DNA from: Pseudodesulfovibrio sp. 5S69
GTDB taxonomy: Bacteria > Desulfobacterota > Desulfovibrionia > Desulfovibrionales > Desulfovibrionaceae
Direction of reading: 5' to 3'
DNA: 64,000 nucleotides
Assembly: GCF_037094465.1 (NCBI RefSeq)
Contig: NZ_CP146609.1
Coordinates: forward strand, 3,467,501-3,531,500
The notes beneath the pieces were generated by a model. It saw only the letters and a list, made by a program, of their open reading frames with translations. It made no database searches and was not told the DNA's origin. The position numbers were made by a program, and so were the translations under genes. Shown here one piece after another: positions 25,805 through 34,900 of this stretch (the stretch's first letter is position 1; each line of letters starts with the position of its first letter).

Positions 25805-26715
25805 TACCTGGACTCCATATCCTGTCGCAGGCCGCTCAGGGTTCGCCCTTTAACCACCACATACCGTTTCAGCCAAACCACGAACGTACGCAGCTTTTCC
25901 AGGAAGTTCCGGACCGACTGCTCGGTCGGGAAATGGGGGCTTGCGCCCGGCAACAATTCCGAAGAATGAAAAAACAGATTCAGGACTTCTCCGTGGCGAT
26001 GGGCGTGCAACCGAACCGCCTGCCGCATGCTCCAGGCGGGGAACCAGACGGGCTGGATACCGAGAGCCCCAAAGCTGGAAAAACGTCGGGTAACGGATTT
26101 CCCCATGTTCACGGCAAGACGTCCAAATGCAGGCACTATCGGCAGGACCGTCAGCGGCACCTCCAGCACCGAGTGCTCCTCATCCAGCCAAAAGGGCTCG
26201 GCAGGCGCGTTGAACCACGTTGTTCCGGCCGGGGTATGCTTGAGCGGTGCCACGCTGGCATCAACCAGCAGGCCCGAGGCCAGCACGGCCCGACGGACGC
26301 TTTCCGAAAAATCCCATCGCCCCATGCGGAAGGAGCGGGGCCGTCCCCCCACGCACGCCTCAACGGCCTCCAGGACATTCCCCAGCTTGGCCGAAAGCAG
26401 CTCAGGCGGCATGGCCGTGGAATCCAGCGGGTCGCCGTCCCCGAACGGGGGCGTGTTCCATGGATGCAGGTGCACGCCGATCTCCGCGCCCAGGTCATCC
26501 TTCCAATGCCGCAGGACCGTAGCGCAGGCACCGCTTGATGCAACGGCATGATCGACCAGCAGTGTCAGGGGGAGATCAAAATCCCTTGTCAGCCATTCCA
26601 GCTTTTCCAACAGCGCAACGTTGGAAACCGTGGCCCCGCTTCGCGGGTATGCCCCCCCGAAGAGTCCTTCTTCTTCAACGTCGATGGTAATGGCCAGCTT
26701 CAAAATTTCACCCAT
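25804..26715 (-). CDS. Polysaccharide deacetylase family protein
   Basis: 303 residues, NodB-like barrel. The first strand LAITIDVEEEG supplies the catalytic/metal Asp; EIGVHLHPW gives the metal-binding His-x-His; RMGRWDFSESV and LNLFFHSSEL cover the later motifs. It has no signal peptide, so a cytoplasmic or membrane-side action on a lipid-linked sugar is likely. It leads a two-gene leftward operon with the multi-pass membrane protein. Confidence 0.82.
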   Translation of the reverse strand: MGEILKLAITIDVEEEGLFGGAYPRSGATVSNVALLEKLEWLTRDFDLPLTLLVDHAVASSGACATVLRHWKDDLGAEIGVHLHPWNTPPFGDGDPLDSTAMPPELLSAKLGNVLEAVEACVGGRPRSFRMGRWDFSESVRRAVLASGLLVDASVAPLKHTPAGTTWFNAPAEPFWLDEEHSVLEVPLTVLPIVPAFGRLAVNMGKSVTRRFSSFGALGIQPVWFPAWSMRQAVRLHAHRHGEVLNLFFHSSELLPGASPHFPTEQSVRNFLEKLRTFVVWLKRYVVVKGRTLSGLRQDMESR

Positions 26716-26864
26716 GCCATACGGCTGTTGTCAAAATATGCTGTTGCAAAAACAACATATTAACCTAGTAGTTGCAAGTCACGTCCTGCTGCCCTAAAGT
26801 AAAACGCCTTTTATCTGTATTCAATGCCAACTGATGGAAAATAAAACGATATTCCCGAGGATTC
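26716..26864. promoter_or_regulatory. Divergent gap between deacetylase and radical SAM/SPASM genes
   Basis: The 149-base AT-rich stretch must hold promoters for both directions. I cannot pick out reliable -35/-10 pairs. Confidence 0.35.
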
Positions 26865-28076
26865 ATGAGTAAACGCAGCCAAATTTCGCCGGCAGTCATA
26901 ACCAAGCTCTTCCTCCGTCACGCCCGGCATCCGTGGATTGCCAAAAAACTGGTCGCATTGCAGGCCGACAAGTGGCTGTTCAACCTCACCCACTCACGGC
27001 TTGATGAGGGGTATGCCAAAAAGATCCACCAGTTCAGTGTCCGCATCACCGACGTGTGCAATCTGCGCTGCGTCATGTGCGGTCAGTGGGGCGAAAACGG
27101 ATTCCTTCGCGGCAAGAAGCTGAGCGACCTCAAGAAGGCCGAGGTCTCCCCTGCACGGTATATCGAACTTCTGGACGACATGGTAGCTAACGGCCATCAC
27201 CCCAACGTGTACCTCTGGGGCGGGGAACCCATGCTCTACGACGGCACCCTGGACATTATCGGACACGCCTCCCGGCTCGGCCTGCCGCCGTCCATTGCCA
27301 CCAACGGCACCAAGCTGCAAAAGGGCATCGACTGTTTCACGGACTCGCCGCTCTACCTGCTCCAGGTGTCCATCGACGGCCATAACGCCGAGCTGCACAA
27401 CGGCATCCGACGCCCGGGCAACCTCGATGTATTCGGGGCCATCATGGACGGCCTGTCCGACATGCGGGACGCCAGGGAACGCAAAAAAAACGACCTGCCC
27501 TTCATCGCCTCCCTGACCACCATCTCCCGTGATAATCACGACCATCTTCTGGACATTTATGAAAATATTTCCCCGATGGTCGACTTTCTGGTCTTTTATC
27601 CCTCCTGGTGGATCGATGAACCGAGCGCCAATGCCCATGCTGTGGACTTCGAGCGTCGCTTCGGCCAGAAACCAACCCTGCACCGGGGCTGGATCGGCGG
27701 CTGGAAGCCCGACAATTACGCGCTCATCGAATCCCAGATGCAGGCCATCAGACGGCGCTCGGCCCGGCTCGGCACCCCACCCGCCGTGTTCATCCCCAAC
27801 ATCTCCGGCGTTGACAATCTCCGGGAATACTACACCAACCACAGAAACAGCTTCGGCTTTGACCAATGTATCTCCATCCATCAGGTGGTGGAAATCGACA
27901 GCAATGGAGACATGTCCCCCTGCCGGGACTATCATGATTATGTCGTCGGCAACGTCAAGGAGCATACAGTCACCGAACTGTGGAACTCGGACCGGTTCCG
28001 CACATTCCGGCAAAGTCTGCATAGGGATGGACTCATGCCGGTCTGCAGCCGCTGCTGCGGGCTGATGGGCTATTAA
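26865..28076 (+). CDS. Radical SAM protein with SPASM domain
   Basis: 403 residues. The radical SAM cluster is Cys65, Cys69, Cys72 (DVCNLRCVMC), followed by LWGGEPMLY (motif 2) and SIATNGTKL. The C-terminal SPASM region binds extra Fe-S clusters: QCISIHQVVEI, DMSPCRDYHDY, and VCSRCCGLMGY. Such proteins modify peptides or, in glycan clusters, sugars. GAGGA precedes the ATG. It starts a three-gene rightward run with two glycosyltransferases, so a sugar-modifying role is likely but not proven. Confidence 0.88.
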   Translation: MSKRSQISPAVITKLFLRHARHPWIAKKLVALQADKWLFNLTHSRLDEGYAKKIHQFSVRITDVCNLRCVMCGQWGENGFLRGKKLSDLKKAEVSPARYIELLDDMVANGHHPNVYLWGGEPMLYDGTLDIIGHASRLGLPPSIATNGTKLQKGIDCFTDSPLYLLQVSIDGHNAELHNGIRRPGNLDVFGAIMDGLSDMRDARERKKNDLPFIASLTTISRDNHDHLLDIYENISPMVDFLVFYPSWWIDEPSANAHAVDFERRFGQKPTLHRGWIGGWKPDNYALIESQMQAIRRRSARLGTPPAVFIPNISGVDNLREYYTNHRNSFGFDQCISIHQVVEIDSNGDMSPCRDYHDYVVGNVKEHTVTELWNSDRFRTFRQSLHRDGLMPVCSRCCGLMGY

Positions 28077-28088
28077 ATCGGGGGGGAT

Positions 28089-29171
28089 ATGGGCCTGCCG
28101 GAGATCAGCGTCGTCTTCGTCCTCCAGGATCTAGAATTCGGAGGCACCCAACGCCAGACCCTGGAACTGCTACGCCGCCTGGACCGCAGCCAGTTCACTC
28201 CCGAGCTGTGGATACTCAGGGACGGCGGCGACTTTCTGCAGAACGTCCGCACATTGGGTATTCCCAGCCACGTCCTGTCCTCCTGTCTGGCCGTGAACCC
28301 GACAAGCCTCCTCAATCTCTGGAGACGGCTACGGCGAACGCGCCCGGACATCCTCATCCCCATGACCGTCGTGCCCAACATCTGGTGTCGGCTGCTTGGA
28401 AGGCTGGCCGGTTGCCCGGTCATTCTCGGCACCTGCCGGGGCGGCGGCTCCGTCAAGCGGCAGCATGAAAAAAGGCTTTGGCGGCTGGCCCATCACCATG
28501 CCTGCAACGCGGAAGCCCTCTGCAAAGGGCTCGCGGCCCTCGGCACGCCGAGCCATCGCCTCACCCTCATTGAAAACGGCATTGACGTGGCGCAGTGGGA
28601 CGCCGGACCACGAAGCGATATCGGGAAACGGCTGCTGGCCGTGGGCAGGCTGCATGAGGACAAGGACCATGAAACCCTGCTGCACGCCATGGCGCTGTTG
28701 CCCGAACACCACGCGGACGCCAGGCTGACCATTGTGGGCGATGGCCCCCTGCAGCACGAATTGCAGACGACCGCAGGACGCCTGGGACTGGACGACCGCG
28801 TCCGATTTGAACCGGCCCGACACGATCTGCTGCCCTATTACGCGCAAAGCACCCTGCTCGTTCACCCTTCCCGGCGGGAGGCCCTGCCCAACAGCATCAT
28901 GGAGGGAGCAGCGGCCGGACTGCCGGTCATCGCTACGGACGTGGGCGGCGTATCCCGATTGGTTGTGGAGGGCAAAACAGGCCTTCTCGTCGAGCCGGGT
29001 GATGCGAAAGAACTGGCACAAGCGATCTGTACCCTGCTTGATGCGCCTGAAAGGGCACACGACATGGGCAGCCAGGGCAAACAACACATGCAACAGCATT
29101 TTAGCATGGATGCCATGGTCCAGAACTACGAAACCCTGCTGCATGATTTGGCTGCAGTCCTAAGGAGTTAA
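28089..29171 (+). CDS. Glycosyltransferase family 4
   Basis: 360 residues. The N-terminal lobe starts VVFVLQDLEFGGTQRQTLELLRRL. The donor lobe has LLAVGRLHEDKDHETLLHAM, LTIVGDGPL and the E-x7-E site in HPSRREALPNSIMEGAAAGLPVIATDVGG. A run of six G just before the ATG serves as ribosome site. Five bases separate it from the next gene. Confidence 0.9.
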   Translation: MGLPEISVVFVLQDLEFGGTQRQTLELLRRLDRSQFTPELWILRDGGDFLQNVRTLGIPSHVLSSCLAVNPTSLLNLWRRLRRTRPDILIPMTVVPNIWCRLLGRLAGCPVILGTCRGGGSVKRQHEKRLWRLAHHHACNAEALCKGLAALGTPSHRLTLIENGIDVAQWDAGPRSDIGKRLLAVGRLHEDKDHETLLHAMALLPEHHADARLTIVGDGPLQHELQTTAGRLGLDDRVRFEPARHDLLPYYAQSTLLVHPSRREALPNSIMEGAAAGLPVIATDVGGVSRLVVEGKTGLLVEPGDAKELAQAICTLLDAPERAHDMGSQGKQHMQQHFSMDAMVQNYETLLHDLAAVLRS

Positions 29172-29175
29172 GCCC

Positions 29176-30210
29176 ATGGCCAGGATCATCTATGGCGTCA
29201 TGGGCGACTCCGGCGGCCACATTAACCGCTCCCTGGCCGTTGCTCGGGAAATGGACGAGCACGAATTCCTGTTCGTCGGCGGAGGCCGGGTACTGGAGGC
29301 AGAAAGGCACGGCTACCGATACTCCAGCCTGCCCATGATCTCCACAGTGCTGCGGGACAACCGTGTCCACGTGACGGGAACCGTCGCCAACTTCGGGCAC
29401 ATCATCCTTGGATATCAAAAAATTGTGGCCGGGCTCTGCCGACAGATAGAGGAATTCAAGCCGGATCTGGCCATCACCGACTACGAATTTTTCCTGCCCA
29501 AAGCGGCCAGGCAATGCGGCCTGCACTGCATCAGCCTGGACCACCAACACAGCATCACCAACACCGTGCACACACCGCCCTCCGAGCAGACCGTCAGCCG
29601 CCTGATAACCACCGGCATCATCAAGGCGCTCTTCAGTTGCGCCGACAAATACGTGGTCAGTTCGTTCTTCTCCCTGCCGGGCAAGGACAACACCACGGTC
29701 GTGCCGCCAATCCTGCATAGGGACGTTCTGGAGGTTGCGCCGTCAGAGGGCAGCCATGTGCTGGTCTACATGCGCAGCGGCGTGGGAAAAAACCTGCTCC
29801 AGGGGCTCCAGTCAACAGGCAGGACATGCCGCATCTACGGCACCCAGGAGACGGGCAGCCAAGGCGACCTGCACTTCATGCCCCCCTCCCGGGAAGGCTT
29901 CCTCACCGACCTGGCCGCCAGCGCCTACGTCATCTGCAACGGCGGCCACACCTTGACCAGCGAAGCCCTGCACCTGGGCAAACCCGTGCTCGCCCTGCCA
30001 ACGGAATTATTCTATGAACAATTCCTCAATGCGCATTTTCTAAAAAAACTCGGATATGGCGATTTCACTAATGCCCATGAGGAAAACAATGTGGCCTTAT
30101 GTCACTTCGATAAGCATCACAACAAACACAGAAAAATATTGGCCGAAAAGAATTTTTTCGGCAATACGGTGATAGCCGATACCATCAGATCACTTGCGGA
30201 TTCATACTAA
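29176..30210 (+). CDS. GT28/MurG-like glycosyltransferase
   Basis: 344 residues. N-terminal GVMGDSGGHINRSLAVAREM is the glycine-rich acceptor-side loop and the C-terminal ICNGGHTLTSEALHLGKPVLALP is the usual donor-site stretch of MurG/UGT-type (GT-B) enzymes. The group is often annotated 'glycosyltransferase family protein' with teichoic-acid-type or glycolipid acceptors. The last 26 bases overlap the convergent small gene on the other strand. Confidence 0.8.
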   Translation: MARIIYGVMGDSGGHINRSLAVAREMDEHEFLFVGGGRVLEAERHGYRYSSLPMISTVLRDNRVHVTGTVANFGHIILGYQKIVAGLCRQIEEFKPDLAITDYEFFLPKAARQCGLHCISLDHQHSITNTVHTPPSEQTVSRLITTGIIKALFSCADKYVVSSFFSLPGKDNTTVVPPILHRDVLEVAPSEGSHVLVYMRSGVGKNLLQGLQSTGRTCRIYGTQETGSQGDLHFMPPSREGFLTDLAASAYVICNGGHTLTSEALHLGKPVLALPTELFYEQFLNAHFLKKLGYGDFTNAHEENNVALCHFDKHHNKHRKILAEKNFFGNTVIADTIRSLADSY

Positions 30211-30496
30211 CTCGCTTGGCCTTCAGAGAAAGCTTGGAGCCACTTATGGTCGTCAGGATCCCGGCCGCGGAGTTCTTGCCCAATGCCTTTCCGACAAATC
30301 TTCTTCCCTTGTAGTGACTAGCATGGACATTCATCCCATTGACCTCGCCCAAGAAGTGATAGAGGTCTTTTGATCCCATGAATCCAAAAACTTCAGCGTA
30401 GCCTGACACTTTCCGACCTTTCTGCTCGACATGGATAACAATATCCGCAATGAGATATCGAGTCTGCCAAATGCCGGTAAAATCGAAATTTTTCAT
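30185..30496 (-). CDS. Small hypothetical protein
   Basis: 103 residues starting MKNFDFTGIWQTRY, with GGAGG seven bases before the ATG. The text alternates hydrophobic and polar residues (DIVIHVEQKGRKVSGYAEVFG), suggesting a small antiparallel beta-barrel of lipocalin-like type, without signal peptide. No family recognised. It is convergent with, and overlaps, the glycosyltransferase gene. Confidence 0.6.
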   Translation of the reverse strand: MKNFDFTGIWQTRYLIADIVIHVEQKGRKVSGYAEVFGFMGSKDLYHFLGEVNGMNVHASHYKGRRFVGKALGKNSAAGILTTISGSKLSLKAKRVSMNPQVI

Positions 30497-30676
30497 TGTT
30501 ACCTCCGCCTGCTACCGTTTATGCTGTTCCGGGCAAGTAAAGAATCACAACTTGCCAAGGGGGTAATATACGGAATAATGTCTATCAACGGTCAATACCA
30601 TATTGTTATACTGAGGATACTAAAAAATCCGCCAACAACAATCAAGCCACGTACAACCAACACACAAGCCGACCAG

Positions 30677-31903
30677 ATGAGCAACACGCCCGATCCCCAG
30701 ACACGACCTTTCAACTCCAAGCACCCAAAAAGGCGCCAATGGACTGAACAGAGGCCGACCAAGCCTGAAACCGGTTTTGCCCCGGGCCTGAAAGCGTATT
30801 ACGTTTGCTCCATAACTCTGATTGTTTTTCTGTTGCTCCCGGCCATCGGCCATTGCGCTGCAACCATCACCGACATGAACCAGACCTTCATAACGACCAG
30901 CGACGACAGCCGTATGCTGATCGTCACGTGTACTGTCCAAACGGACAAGGCGACAGAAAGTCCGGCGCTCCAAGTCAAGGTGTTTGACGACACAGGGAAA
31001 ACACTTTCGAAGCATACAAGCTATGGTGGAAGATATTACGACAAGGCGGTCCTCTCCCAGCTGAGCCTCCTTGCCGCTACCGCTGCCGTTTGCTCCCCAA
31101 TCCCCAAACCGGTCAAGCCGAACACCAAGAGGATTTATCAAATCCTCTTGCCCTATCCGAGGGAGTATACAATAAAGCTGGATGTCTCATTACTCACCGA
31201 GGCCAAACCAACTCCTGCCCCTCCTCTTGCTCCACCCGCACCCAATGCAGGATCGGGCTCAATACATACCGACGGACTTTACCTGCAAAAAGCCTTTGCC
31301 CCGTTCACTGTGGATGAAAGTGTCGACACGCTCTTCCGAGAGTATCCTGAAGACGTTCTTGCCACCTCCCAGCCGCAGACTTACGAACCAGAGGAGCGCC
31401 ACTCGCCTGCACCTGTACCGCAGCCTGGAACAGGCAGTCGCTTTGAAGAAGCAGATAATCTACTGGAAGGATATGGCATTGTCCCTTATTGGGAGCTGGT
31501 AGCCTTTGGCTGGAGCATTGAGAAAACCAATAAAGAACTTGCGAAACATGCGCTTACTTCGTATAAAAACAATTCTTTAGTCGTCACCGCTTGCACGGAA
31601 AATATTTGCGACTACAGACTGAAAGATAAGTTGAAAAATTCCAAATCAATAGGATTCCTGTTTCTGAATAAAAAGCTCCATGCCATGACTGTCGACATTT
31701 CCACTCGGGACATGGTTAGGCGCAGAAGCCTGCTGCAAGCGTTAGCAACTTTATATGGCGGCACTATTTGGAGCCGAACTCGTGGTCCTGAAATGGGCAA
31801 TGATGTCAGCCGACTTGAATATATGGCCGAGACTTCCGGTTTTACGATGAAAACCGCAGGCAACAAATTGCGCATCATTTCAACCGGCACAAATAAAAAT
31901 TAA
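30677..31903 (+). CDS. Hypothetical exported or membrane-anchored protein
   Basis: 408 residues from ATG 30677; an in-frame ATG at 30578 is also possible and neither has a strong ribosome site. Residues about 38-60 form a hydrophobic segment ending LPAIGHCAA, a type II anchor or late signal peptide. A Pro/Ala-rich linker (PTPAPPLAPPAPNAG) separates an N-terminal beta-rich domain from a C-terminal domain with LLEGYGIVPYWEL. It ends 25 bases upstream of the giant synthase gene and is probably co-transcribed with it. Function unknown. Confidence 0.6.
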   Translation: MSNTPDPQTRPFNSKHPKRRQWTEQRPTKPETGFAPGLKAYYVCSITLIVFLLLPAIGHCAATITDMNQTFITTSDDSRMLIVTCTVQTDKATESPALQVKVFDDTGKTLSKHTSYGGRYYDKAVLSQLSLLAATAAVCSPIPKPVKPNTKRIYQILLPYPREYTIKLDVSLLTEAKPTPAPPLAPPAPNAGSGSIHTDGLYLQKAFAPFTVDESVDTLFREYPEDVLATSQPQTYEPEERHSPAPVPQPGTGSRFEEADNLLEGYGIVPYWELVAFGWSIEKTNKELAKHALTSYKNNSLVVTACTENICDYRLKDKLKNSKSIGFLFLNKKLHAMTVDISTRDMVRRRSLLQALATLYGGTIWSRTRGPEMGNDVSRLEYMAETSGFTMKTAGNKLRIISTGTNKN

Positions 31904-31928
31904 TCGATTTTAACATATCCGGGCACTA

Positions 31929-34900
31929 ATGACCTCCCTGCTATATCTTACGAACATTCCACAGGCATCCACAGAGGCCCCCATCAGCGACTCTGCGTTT
32001 ATTCTGGACCAATCTTTCCTTGCCCCCGCTGCGGTTCAAGCATCGCGCCTTCATGAAGCGACCGAGGTATACCTCCGTTCAACGCAACTTTTGGCTCCGG
32101 AATTCGAAAGTGCGGCAAAGGCCTTGGAGGGCTCCCGCGTATGGGTTGAAATTCTGCCGTCCGAATTGCTGGATGTTCAAGAGACTCTTTCGAGCCTGCA
32201 AAAATTTTCCGCAATGGCCATCGTCCCGGTTACCGGGAACCATGCGTTTGCCAAGACATGGCTTGAGGCCAATCCGGAGGGATCTATCGCTTTGAAGGGA
32301 GTGGAGTCTTCCGGCCTAGTCAGTGCAGACTCCATCCAGGTCCTGTATTCCGCCGTGGGAAAAGAGGCCGGAGGCGCTTCCATCTATGTCTGGGGAGGGC
32401 TGGGCACCTCCGAAGCAGCTGCGGCATTCATCGGCTCGGGCGCAGCCGGTGTTGTTTTCGAAAGCGTACATTGGCTGAACAGCGTCATGGGCCTGACCGA
32501 CGTTGGAAAAGACAAAATTCGAAAACTCCGCTATGATTCGACCACCGTTGTCGGCACTTCCACTGGTATGCCCTGGCGTTTTTTCGACAAGGGCAATTCC
32601 AAAGCCGTCCGCCAATTGACCAAAACAGTCGATTGCCTGGGCGACAAAAAACCGGAAGAGGCTGGCAGGCAATTGGCCCTTGAGGTCATGGGCCAAGCCG
32701 TGGAGCCTCTGTCCAGCGATTTTTCCGCCGCAGAACTCATACCGCTCGGGCCCGAGGCCGCCTTTGCCAGCAGCTTTGAAAAAAAGTACGGCTCGTCCAT
32801 GTCCGCCTTTACGAAATTTGCAGCGGATATCCGTAGCCTGCTTGAAAGCTCTCCCCAAAGATTGAAACGCTTTGACGCAAGCCCGGCGGCAGCGTCGCTT
32901 GGCGTCAATTATCCAATCATCCAGGGCGGGATGACCTGGATCACCGACAATTTCGCATTTGCTCGCGAAGTGGAACGCGCCGGGGCACTGCCGACCATCA
33001 CCTTGGGGATGCGCAACACCAGGAATCTGGAGCAGGATTTCGGAGCAATCCATGAAGAGATGGGAGACCGCCCATATGCGATCAACGCCCTCCTGCTGGA
33101 CGAAAACCCATTTCGTGACGAGCAGCTTGCCTGGATTGAAAAGATCAGACCGCCCTTCGTCACGATAGCCGCCGGAGATCCGGCATTCGTCAAACAGTTC
33201 GCCAAGCTCGATATCCGCGTCATCTACCTTGCCGCAACTGTCGACCTGCTGAAACTCGCCGTAAAGGCGGGCGCTGACTTCGTGGTTCTCGAGGGCAACG
33301 AAGCCGGGGGCCATGTCGGCGAAAATTCGACGCTCTCCCTCGCCCAAGCCGCTTCGGTCCTTCGCCAGGAAATGCCTGACTTTTTCGCCAAGACTAAAAT
33401 TATCATAGCCGGTGGCATTTACGACAGAAAGACGGCCTATCGCGCCGCAATGCTCGGAGCCGACGGCGTGCAGATGGGCACGGCCTACCTCGCCACTCGC
33501 GAAATTATTGAAACCGGAGCCCTGCGCCAACAATACCAAAAGCTCATTGTGGAAGCCAAACCGGGTGGCACCGTCTTGTCTGGGGAGAGTATCGGTCTTC
33601 GGGTGCGTTCTCTCAAGACTCCAAAACTCAATGACATCTGCACCATGGAACGCGATCTCGTCGCCAAGTCCGTGGAAGAGTCCGAACGCCGCATGGCACT
33701 CGAAAAGGTGAGTGTAGGCACCCTGTTCGTTGCCGCCAGAGGGATCAATCGGGAGGATGGCACCCCCTTGAGTGACGAGTACTGCCTGCGTGAAGGCCAA
33801 TTCATGAGCGGCGCCGTTTCTGGCAATATTTCAAGCTCCATGACCCTTGATGATCTGCATTCGAAAGTGGCGTCAGGCCCCATGCTGATACATGGCCTCC
33901 CGAAAAGCGAAATGGCGACTGCCACAGGGGCTGGCTCAGGGCACGAACGCATCGCGATAACCGGCATGGCTGCGGTCAATTCCCTGGGCAACAACTATCA
34001 GGATATTTTCGAGGCTTCCGTCAACCTCAAAAGTGGTGTCAGCACGATTCCCGCCAAACGCTGGGACCACTCCAAGCACATGAAGCCCGGTGCCCGGATG
34101 CCCAACGTGTATACCAATGTCGGCGCATTCATTGACATCGAAATTACCCGCAAGGACATCAATGTCTCCCCGCAGGATTTCCGGACCATGGCCGAATCCA
34201 CTCGCCTGACGCTCCTTCTGGCGAAACAGGCCCTGGAAGAATCCGGCCTGTTGAACTCGGACATTGAGAAATCGAGAATCGCTGTCATCACGTCGCAAAA
34301 CTCCGCTGAAACGGCGAGCACTTTCAAGGACCAGCTCATCCACGTATATGCCGAGGAAATCGTCGACAACCTGGCCAAGTCGATTCCCATGACGGCCGAA
34401 CAGCGGACGGCAGCCATCAACGACATGCGGGACATTGGAACGAGGCCGGATGACACGACACTCATAGGACGCCTCAACTGTACCGCCGCTGGCTACATTT
34501 GCAACCAATACGCACTCAATGGCCCAAGCTATTCTGTCGGAGCCGCCTGTGCATCAAGCCTCATTGCACTGCACTGCGCTTTGATGCTGCTCCGCCAGGG
34601 CATCATTGATGCGGCCGTCATCGGTGGAGGCGAAGAAATACTCACCCCCGGCCACTATTATGAATTTTGCGCCATAGGCTCTCTGGCAGGTATGTCGGGT
34701 GTCAAACGGACACCAGCGGAATGTAGCCGCCCCTTTGACAAAAACAGGGACGGCTTCGTTCTCGGCGAAGGCGGCTCCATGGTGGTCATAGAACGGGAGT
34801 CCGTAGCCCGGGCCAGAGGGGCCAAAAGCCACGCCTACATCACGGGTATAGGTGCCTGTACCAACCATGAAGGCATTGTCGAATCCATATCAGCCTCCCA

